Positions 1-5,989 of a DNA stretch of 7,709 nt are shown here, piece by piece; positions within the stretch are counted from its first letter, which is position 1, and each line of letters starts with the position of its first letter. This DNA comes from Nitrospirota bacterium (GTDB lineage: Bacteria > Nitrospirota > Nitrospiria > Nitrospirales > UBA8639): positions 1-7,709 of the forward strand of contig QIMB01000213.1 in the NCBI GenBank assembly GCA_003233615.1, in the 5' to 3' direction. The notes beneath the pieces were generated by a model. The model was not told the DNA's origin. It was given only the letters and a program-made list of their open reading frames with translations, and ran no database searches. A program made the translations under genes and the position numbers.

Positions 1-1502
1 GATTGCTCGGCCATTTCTCGTCGCTGCTCCGGTTCATGCAGATATGTTTTGACGGCCGGCACCAAAGCCTCAGGAGTCTTGATGACCCCCATCATCGATT
101 CATCAAATAACTCAGGCAACAAGGTTCGATGATCAATCACCTGAAACGCACCACAGCTCGCAAGTTCAAAGGTACGCGGATTCACGCTATCACCATCAGG
201 ATCAAAGCCCTCACCTATATAGGAATGGAGATTCACATTCACCGAAGTGGCATTGAAAATTTTCACGCTGGTGGGCGTATCAATCCGTGCACCTTTTCTC
301 TGTAATACCGTTTCGAGTACTCCTCCACGATCCCATTCATTCCCCCACAACTTAAATATCCACTCTTGCCTCAATAAGACTGGTAAGATCTCCCGACGAT
401 TCCGATAGCCAGCTCCCAGAAACGAGACATCTGCGCCCAACTCCTGCTGTTCCTGAGCTGTTAGATCAACAGATTGATGAATGGTTGGATCAGCCGCCAA
501 TGGCAAATAGGAAACCTGGGATGCCCCGGCATTCTTAAAAGCCTCCACACATGCGGCTTGCTGCATGACAAACCAAAAGTCGTAGCCCTCAATCATCTGT
601 TGCCAATAAGTTAAATGACGAAAATTTTCCACAAACCACATGGCCGTCAAAACTTTCTTGCGCCGCATCTGTTCCAGCACAGCCATGGATAAAGGCGCTT
701 GTGACATCGCCAGAACAATATCTGGAGGATCTTCCGCGACATGAGCCAGACTAATAACCCCCAACGTATCGCTAAAGCGCTGCTGCACCGTCATGCGAAG
801 CCGATCATCACGGATTGTCTCCAAATGATGATAGCCTGGAGCGTGCAGACTATGGTCCACCCAACTCACCCGATGGCCCAAGGACTCCAACGCTCTGACC
901 ATATAGCCGGCAATAGGGAGAGATCCTCCATAAATCGGACCGACGACCATAATATGCAGCCTCCCAGTCACTCGCTTGGCTAATTGGTCTCGAAGTTGAG
1001 AACGAAAGGCATCATACAGATTTGGATGGATACTCAATGCTGGTTCATACGTGAGGAGTCGAACACGTTGAGCCTGCTGTACCACCTGTAGAGCCATCTG
1101 TTCCGGATCACCCCACAGCCATCTGATTTGTTCACCCCAACCTTCCAATGATCGAACCGATAACCCATCAACGAGTTCTGCTATGTCCGGAACGACAAGC
1201 GTGATGGCATATTCTTGAGACAATTTGGCTCGCAAGGCTTGCACGTGATACATCAATCCCACACCCAACACGACCAGATTTTCACCCGACTGGCATTCTT
1301 TCACGTGTTGGTCAGCCCACTGCTCTGCTTCACGGATGGGATCATAGGCACTATGTATCAATCGATTATTCACGGATGCCGTCGGCACACCCGTCTTGGC
1401 TGGTTGAATGGACAGGGTCCCTCCAGAAGATTCCAACACCTTCGCGGCTAACGCCGGATCTTGGCGCCGAAGTATTTCCACGTTTTCTTGAAAGGTGTTC
1501 AT
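1..1502 (-). CDS. CgeB-like glycosyltransferase (GT-B fold), C-terminus beyond the window edge
   Basis: This frame is open from ATG at 1502 to the left edge, giving 500 residues with no stop, so the C-terminus is missing. Residues ~358-500 match what is known of the CgeB / glycosyl transferases group 1_2 family: VSFLGAGYRNRR (359-370), KLWGNEWD (384-391), KIFNATSVNVNLHS (414-427), then DGDSVNPRTFELASCGAFQ (436-454), the usual donor-site end of this family. Residues ~182-340 form the N-terminal Rossmann-like half (LHIMVVGPIYGGSLP, and MWFVENFRH near 288-296). An additional N-terminal part (~45-115) has HSAYDPIREA followed by VVLGVGLMYHVQAL, resembling the N-terminal segment of Maf/MptE-like motility-associated proteins. 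The protein probably transfers a sugar from a nucleotide donor in the cytoplasm; donor and acceptor are unknown. The start lies 5 bases after the GT9 stop, implying one transcript. Family assignment is firm, function is inferred. Confidence 0.85.
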   Translation of the reverse strand, partial: MNTFQENVEILRRQDPALAAKVLESSGGTLSIQPAKTGVPTASVNNRLIHSAYDPIREAEQWADQHVKECQSGENLVVLGVGLMYHVQALRAKLSQEYAITLVVPDIAELVDGLSVRSLEGWGEQIRWLWGDPEQMALQVVQQAQRVRLLTYEPALSIHPNLYDAFRSQLRDQLAKRVTGRLHIMVVGPIYGGSLPIAGYMVRALESLGHRVSWVDHSLHAPGYHHLETIRDDRLRMTVQQRFSDTLGVISLAHVAEDPPDIVLAMSQAPLSMAVLEQMRRKKVLTAMWFVENFRHLTYWQQMIEGYDFWFVMQQAACVEAFKNAGASQVSYLPLAADPTIHQSVDLTAQEQQELGADVSFLGAGYRNRREILPVLLRQEWIFKLWGNEWDRGGVLETVLQRKGARIDTPTSVKIFNATSVNVNLHSYIGEGFDPDGDSVNPRTFELASCGAFQVIDHRTLLPELFDESMMGVIKTPEALVPAVKTYLHEPEQRREMAEQ

Positions 1503-1507
1503 GCGAA

Positions 1508-2737
1508 CTACCCTGCTACCTTGTCTGGAGACATCAAAGACACAGAATGCTCCAACGACATGCTGGTCAAGCGTTCCCATATCTCTTTACGTTTAAACAT
1601 TGCGTGATCCGGTTTTCCATTTTGCATATACAACATGCCCCATTCATCGCGATGACTCGTCCACAACTCCCATTCCGTTGAATATGTGTCAACCTGTTCA
1701 TTACACAAGAGTGAAATAGTTTCCATCACCGGCCATGAACCTGGATTCCCATGTCCTTGGTGCTGCCACACAAAATGTCCTACACCATACGGCCCGGTTT
1801 CATGCACACGAGCCCGTGAAAAATACCAGCCAACAGCTCGCGCCCCACACGCTACCGCCAGATGTAATGGACCCGTATCTGATCCAACCACCCACTGGCA
1901 TCGATTGAATAAATGCGCGAGTTGCGGCAATGTCGTTTTCCCTACGCAATTGAGTATCCGAGACAGATAATAGGGAGAAAGCTGATCCTCCAATGCCAAT
2001 GCCGCTTCCCGTTCACCCGCACCTCCAATAAACACACACAGACAATTGGGAAGATGCTCAACGCAGCTTTCAATGAAACGACACCACGTGGCAAGTGGCA
2101 CCCGGCGATCGGCATCTCCAGCCCCAAGCGCAATTCCAATTCTTACGAAGGAAGAATCGTTGACTATCTGTACTAAATCTGGCGGCAACTCAATATCATG
2201 GCCCTGAAGAGTAGGAATCATCTCTGGTGGCCTCACTTCACATAACCCGCAAAAGGCATCAGCTAAATGAATACGATTGGTCCCACGCTCACGAGCCACG
2301 TGTTGCAAATATTCCACCCATGGCGGGAGGAGCCTCGGATTCAACGGCCCCCGATCACCAGCCCCGACCACCCGGGCACTCAATAAATGCGATGCGAGAA
2401 TACTTCGTGGATGATTATTCAAGTTATAGGCCACAGAGTATTGCGTTGATTGAAAACTGGAGAAATACTCTATGGCTCGTGGCAAGGATTGGTTGAGATT
2501 GCAGTTTTTCCCTTTAGCAAAAGCATGCCAATCTTCACCATTCCATGAAGTCACTTGCTGAATGCCAGGGAAAAGCGAACCTAAAGGCACAAGAGGTGAG
2601 GGACACAAAAGATCAAAAGAAGTATGTGGATATTTTAAGCGAAGAGCAGAAATAACTGGAAGAGATTGAAGAAGGTCACCCAGTCTGGCTAGTTGAATGA
2701 TCAGAATTCGCGGCAGGTCTGAACTCCAACTAGGCAT
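1508..2737 (-). CDS. Glycosyltransferase family 9, heptosyltransferase-like
   Basis: The product has 409 residues from ATG at 2737. Numbered from that start, it opens with RILIIQLARLGDLLQSLP, the GT9 N-terminal signature; its Asp (residue 21) corresponds to the catalytic Asp of the WaaC/WaaF heptosyltransferases. The C-terminal donor-binding half shows VRIGIALGAGD (~198-208), FIGGAGE (~236-242) and GSDTGPLHLAVACGA (~285-299), followed by FSRARVHETGPYG. Family members act in the cytoplasm on lipopolysaccharide core or on protein and surface glycans using ADP-heptose or related donors; the substrate here is not known. The protein is longer than classical WaaC (~320 residues), partly through about 90 residues after the HETGPYG motif. 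Two earlier in-frame starts exist (ATG at 2761, TTG at 2770); I prefer 2737 because a purine-rich ribosome site precedes it and it sits close to the first conserved strand. It is followed directly by the CgeB-like gene. Confidence 0.88.
   Translation of the reverse strand: MPSWSSDLPRILIIQLARLGDLLQSLPVISALRLKYPHTSFDLLCPSPLVPLGSLFPGIQQVTSWNGEDWHAFAKGKNCNLNQSLPRAIEYFSSFQSTQYSVAYNLNNHPRSILASHLLSARVVGAGDRGPLNPRLLPPWVEYLQHVARERGTNRIHLADAFCGLCEVRPPEMIPTLQGHDIELPPDLVQIVNDSSFVRIGIALGAGDADRRVPLATWCRFIESCVEHLPNCLCVFIGGAGEREAALALEDQLSPYYLSRILNCVGKTTLPQLAHLFNRCQWVVGSDTGPLHLAVACGARAVGWYFSRARVHETGPYGVGHFVWQHQGHGNPGSWPVMETISLLCNEQVDTYSTEWELWTSHRDEWGMLYMQNGKPDHAMFKRKEIWERLTSMSLEHSVSLMSPDKVAG
1511..1514 (-). 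promoter_or_regulatory. Weak ribosome binding site of the CgeB-like gene
   Basis: AGGG on the minus strand sits 8 bases before the ATG at 1502 and abuts the TAG stop of the GT9 gene (1508-1510). The site lies inside the upstream coding sequence, so translation of the second gene is probably coupled to the first. Confidence 0.45.
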
Positions 2738-2741
2738 TATT

Positions 2742-2752
2742 TCACCATCTCC
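2742..2752 (-). promoter_or_regulatory. Ribosome binding site supporting the GT9 start at 2737
   Basis: The minus strand reads GGAGATGGTGA, ending 4 bases before ATG at 2737. The GGTGA part fits the 3' end of 16S rRNA. Neither upstream alternative (ATG at 2761, TTG at 2770) has a comparable site, so this decides the start choice, though not conclusively. Confidence 0.45.
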
Positions 2753-2770
2753 AGGACGCATAACAATCAA

Positions 2771-3106
2771 ATCGAACGAATCATGTTAGAAAGCTATGAA
2801 GAAATAAGTATGGATGTGCTTATCCCTTAACAAAGTCCAACCAGATCACCGCAAAATCGCATTCCAATCGATTAAGAAACACAAAGTTTGGGCAAACGAG
2901 ACCTGTACGCTCCTTCACAAGGGAATTTAAGGATGCAAAGGTTGGACCGCGATAAGGCTTGGGATTACTTCATGATCCGTCCGACCAACTGGAACAAATC
3001 ACATTACTGTATCGGCAGGAGTTTTTGAGGAATTCAAAAAGAATGGGGGGAGCAGAAAACGTCATCGGAAAAGAATGCCAGGGACAAAAAATTTGAGCAT
3101 CCGCTA
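2771..3106. other. Stretch without a convincing gene, between the multidomain enzyme and GT9
   Basis: No open frame here has a start codon, ribosome site and recognisable product together. On the minus strand 2820-2969 is open for 49 codons, but it has no ATG and its earliest GTG is 17 codons in; its end reads FVFLNRLECDFAVIW. On the + strand, short frames begin at ATG 2783 (15 residues) and ATG 2933 (about 31 residues), with nothing recognisable. I found no strong sigma-70 or sigma-54 promoter and no GC-rich hairpin followed by a T run. The stretch is larger than the gap between the next two genes, so it may hold a promoter for GT9 and CgeB, or be the worn remains of a lost gene or element. 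Confidence 0.5.
3022..3040. repeat. Short AT-rich inverted repeat
   Basis: TTTTTGA (3022-3028) and TCAAAAA (3034-3040) are perfect 7-base inverted arms around a 5-base loop, about 70 bases after the stop of the large enzyme on its transcribed strand. It is too AT-rich for a typical intrinsic terminator, though the arms end in T on either strand. It may be chance. Confidence 0.25.
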
Positions 3107-5989
3107 TCAGCTTTTTACCAAATTGCCTTGCTGAGATACAGTCTCAGTTAAATGTGGGGAATCGACGCCCGTCGTTGAGAGGGAAGGCGACTTCTGTTGT
3201 TGGGTTGTTCTATTCTCAAGGTCAAGATAAAAAAGTGGTCGAATGTGCTGTTCCGAATATCCGAGAAAGGTATAGCGCACACTGAATGAATCGAATAACC
3301 AATCATAATATTCCAATGTGTCAATTTGAGGATGGGCATGCCCTTCAAAGAACACACCCTTCTTGGTCTTATTCAAAATGTACTGAAACAATCGATCACG
3401 TTGGGTTAACTCTTTCGTACGGTAGACAGAGAAAAAGAAGGCATAATCACAGGACCCAGGAATACGTTGATCAATGAGTCGATCAAACTGAGGATCGTTA
3501 AAATCAACCTGAAGGTACTGAAGGTTCTCGCAACCCGCGATGGTCTTTATTTCGTCAGCCACCGCAATCGTATCCTGCATGCCCTCAATTCCCCAAACTT
3601 CCTTAGCCCCGCATTGAATAGCTTTTAGACTAGCCTGACCCAGGTTACAACCAAAATCAAAAATTACAGAATCTTCCAGCCGCTCCGTCTCCATCAACGT
3701 AAAACGTTGCAAGCTTCGTTGCCCCGCAATGTCCAAAAATGGAAAGTCGTGGTAATTCTGAAACCAGGCCAGTTGTTGAATACGATTTTGAATACCTGTT
3801 TTCACTGGTTCTTGCAATAATTTGGCAAATTCTTCCTCAAAGACTAATAAGATAACCGACATCCGCTCTTGATGATGCAGAGCAGAGGCCGATAACCGCC
3901 TAGCTCCATCAAGCATATACATTGCCTCGTCTTCGGCTGGCGCCCCGAGGTATTGTAATATTTTCCCTGAGATATAGAGGGGCTTCCCGAGACTTTCACC
4001 GTTTCGTAATTTTTCCAGATAGGCAGAAATTTCCCTTTTTCGAGCCTCTCCCTCTTGTTGAGCAAAAGTCGCATCAATATCTTCTAAAACTCGTGGCTGT
4101 AAAGAACAAAACGAGGTGCCAGTGATGCCATGGACCAACTTGCAATCCACAGTGAGGGCCACAACCCGATCCCACATATCACAAGAACGCGCAAGCGGTT
4201 GGGCAAACTGTCGTTGGAAAACTATGGGCAGGATTTTCTCAACTGCATCGATCCCATGTCCAAATCCGGAGATCGCATACTCCTTCAACGCCTGGTGGAC
4301 AGCTACTGTATGATCGACTACTGCGGCGGGTAAGACACGAATATATGTTTCAGTATTCCCTGCGGGAGGTTGGTAATACGATTGCAACGGTTGATTATCA
4401 TAGAATGTTGCGTGAGGTTTTTGGCCCTGAATCGAAGGAATTGACTGCTCTTGAGAAGATTGCAGCCGTTGTCCTAATTCTTCCAGACCTTCATACTCAG
4501 GAGAAAATATCTGTAGGGTTTCATAATGTTTTCTGGCCTCCACAACCTTCCCGGCTCGATAGCACACACCAGCAAGCGCAAAACGCATATCACAGTTTGC
4601 AGGATTGCGATCTACATATCGCGTGAGCTGATACATTAACTCTTCCCACTGTTGCAACGCGGTTCCGGATTGAATCAACCCGTTCACAGCATCCTGATTA
4701 TCAGGAAACGCCGTCATCACCGTTTGAAAGGCGTCCCACGCTTTGCTGGCATCTCCGACACCCATCCATGCCATTCCTAATCCTAAACCGGCTTTCTTGT
4801 CGTCATAGCCAACAGTGAAAGCCTGCTGGAAGGATACCACGGCTTTGGTATAGTCCAAGGATTGCACAGCCAAAATACCTTGCAACCATAGACCCGATCC
4901 ATCATTGGGATTCAATGCTAAGAGGGCCTCCACATGTTGAGAAGCCTCGGACAACTCCCCATGCTTAAGAGCCTGGGTCGCGAGTTGCTCTCGAGCCTCC
5001 CTATTTTCTTCAAGACTCAGTACTCGCTTCAGAAATTCGCATTCGCTTTCAACACATTCAAGCAATCGACAAACCGTTGCGAGAACATCAACATCCTCTG
5101 GCCAGTTTGAAGCATCCAAAAGGTTCGCACGAAGGGTTGCATCAATCTGTTCATGCAGTGGCTGACTTGAGTCATATCGCCTCTTAAGCAACAGCTCTTG
5201 AACAGTCTTGACCTGCTCCCATTGGGATTTTTCGACTTCAGTGCCAAAGGTCTTAAGCGCAAGCCCCAATGCTCCTTTTTCAGAAGAATATCGATTGGCA
5301 TAGCCAGCAGAAACAGTATAGCAATCCTCATCAACCACAATTTTTTCGGCCCAACGGTCCATAAACAACCGTCCATTGTGTCGTTCATTTTCCGGATCCT
5401 TACGCCCGGGAGTTTGCTCCTCAAGGTGATACAGCACACTCTTGGGTTGGTAGATAACCTTTTTCCCGGACTCTCGGATTTTCAAACAAAGATCCACATC
5501 TTCAAACCCATTTATAAAACTCTCATCAAAACCAGACATGGATTCAAAATCTTCTTTTCGTATAAGAAGGCATGCCGCGGTCACAGCTTGAAATTCTTGG
5601 CGAATATTGGCGGCTTTAAAATCGGAAGGGGCGCTATTAAAAATATGGTAGGGAGTGAGGCATTTCTTTGAGAAAACAACTCCCGCATGTTGAATCGTGT
5701 TATTAGGATATAAGAGCTTACTTCCTACAATCGCCACTTCGGAGTGCTGTTCCACTTCGTCTACCAAAGCAGAGAGCCATCCTTCTTGTGGAATGGTGTC
5801 ATTATTTAAGAACACCAAATATTTCCCCTTTACCACTCTCGCACCCTGGTTGCAGGCTTTAGCAAATCCAAGATTGGAATCATTGGTGACAATTTGGATG
5901 TCGCCTTCTAAAGAAGAAAGAAAAAAGAAATGGCCCAGTCCCGTCTGTTGAAGCATTATCAACGACAATAACCTCGTACGAACATCCAT
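3107..5989 (-). CDS. C-terminal part of a multidomain glycosyltransferase: GT2, TPR repeats, SAM methyltransferase
   Basis: The open frame has 960 codons. Residues ~24-240 are a GT2 domain lacking its first strand: TNDSNLGFAKACNQGA (35-50), the metal-binding region LNNDT (61-65), and GFEDVDLCLKIRESG (161-175) with the catalytic-acid ED pair. Residues ~330-510 are helical repeats of TPR type (for example LALNPNDGSGLWLQG, then a repeat near 400-430 ending in AFPDNQDA, then DRNPANCDMRFALAGVCYRAG). Residues ~515-730 are less familiar and hold MLDGARRLSASAL (692-704). Residues ~735-925 are a class I methyltransferase: AWFQNYHDF leads into VIFDFGCNLGQAS (775-787; SAM-binding motif I) and WGIEG. The N-terminal ~22 residues (MDVRTRLLSL...) fit no GT2 start; the missing part is encoded in the other frame upstream. 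So this is very likely not an independent gene but the continuation of the frame ending at 5880. Sugar and methyl acceptors are unknown. Confidence 0.85.
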   Translation of the reverse strand: MDVRTRLLSLIMLQQTGLGHFFFLSSLEGDIQIVTNDSNLGFAKACNQGARVVKGKYLVFLNNDTIPQEGWLSALVDEVEQHSEVAIVGSKLLYPNNTIQHAGVVFSKKCLTPYHIFNSAPSDFKAANIRQEFQAVTAACLLIRKEDFESMSGFDESFINGFEDVDLCLKIRESGKKVIYQPKSVLYHLEEQTPGRKDPENERHNGRLFMDRWAEKIVVDEDCYTVSAGYANRYSSEKGALGLALKTFGTEVEKSQWEQVKTVQELLLKRRYDSSQPLHEQIDATLRANLLDASNWPEDVDVLATVCRLLECVESECEFLKRVLSLEENREAREQLATQALKHGELSEASQHVEALLALNPNDGSGLWLQGILAVQSLDYTKAVVSFQQAFTVGYDDKKAGLGLGMAWMGVGDASKAWDAFQTVMTAFPDNQDAVNGLIQSGTALQQWEELMYQLTRYVDRNPANCDMRFALAGVCYRAGKVVEARKHYETLQIFSPEYEGLEELGQRLQSSQEQSIPSIQGQKPHATFYDNQPLQSYYQPPAGNTETYIRVLPAAVVDHTVAVHQALKEYAISGFGHGIDAVEKILPIVFQRQFAQPLARSCDMWDRVVALTVDCKLVHGITGTSFCSLQPRVLEDIDATFAQQEGEARKREISAYLEKLRNGESLGKPLYISGKILQYLGAPAEDEAMYMLDGARRLSASALHHQERMSVILLVFEEEFAKLLQEPVKTGIQNRIQQLAWFQNYHDFPFLDIAGQRSLQRFTLMETERLEDSVIFDFGCNLGQASLKAIQCGAKEVWGIEGMQDTIAVADEIKTIAGCENLQYLQVDFNDPQFDRLIDQRIPGSCDYAFFFSVYRTKELTQRDRLFQYILNKTKKGVFFEGHAHPQIDTLEYYDWLFDSFSVRYTFLGYSEQHIRPLFYLDLENRTTQQQKSPSLSTTGVDSPHLTETVSQQGNLVKS

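Noticed and set aside
1376..2496. Several + strand open frames of 87-101 codons
   Set aside because: They lie opposite the GT9 and CgeB-like genes, have protein sequences with no recognisable pattern, and overlap one another in different frames.
2783..2830. 15-residue + strand peptide frame starting at ATG 2783
   Set aside because: It has no ribosome site and no recognisable product, and is too short to separate from chance.
2851..2866. Sigma-54-like site on the minus strand (TGG...TTTTGC) upstream of GT9
   Set aside because: The spacing between the GG and GC elements is one base too long, and the -24 element matches poorly beyond TGG.
3085..3109. Possible intrinsic terminator after the large enzyme (T6 run on the minus strand)
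   Set aside because: The only stem before the T run is AGC/GCT around four bases, which is too weak to call.
5198..5671. 157-codon open frame on the + strand
   Set aside because: It lies wholly inside the GT2 and linker coding region on the minus strand, shows no family motif, and is best explained as an antisense shadow.
5920..5926. T6C resembling a -1 ribosomal slippery heptamer
   Set aside because: Restoring the GT2 domain needs +1 (or -2), not -1, and the bases are not in the phase a -1 heptamer needs.
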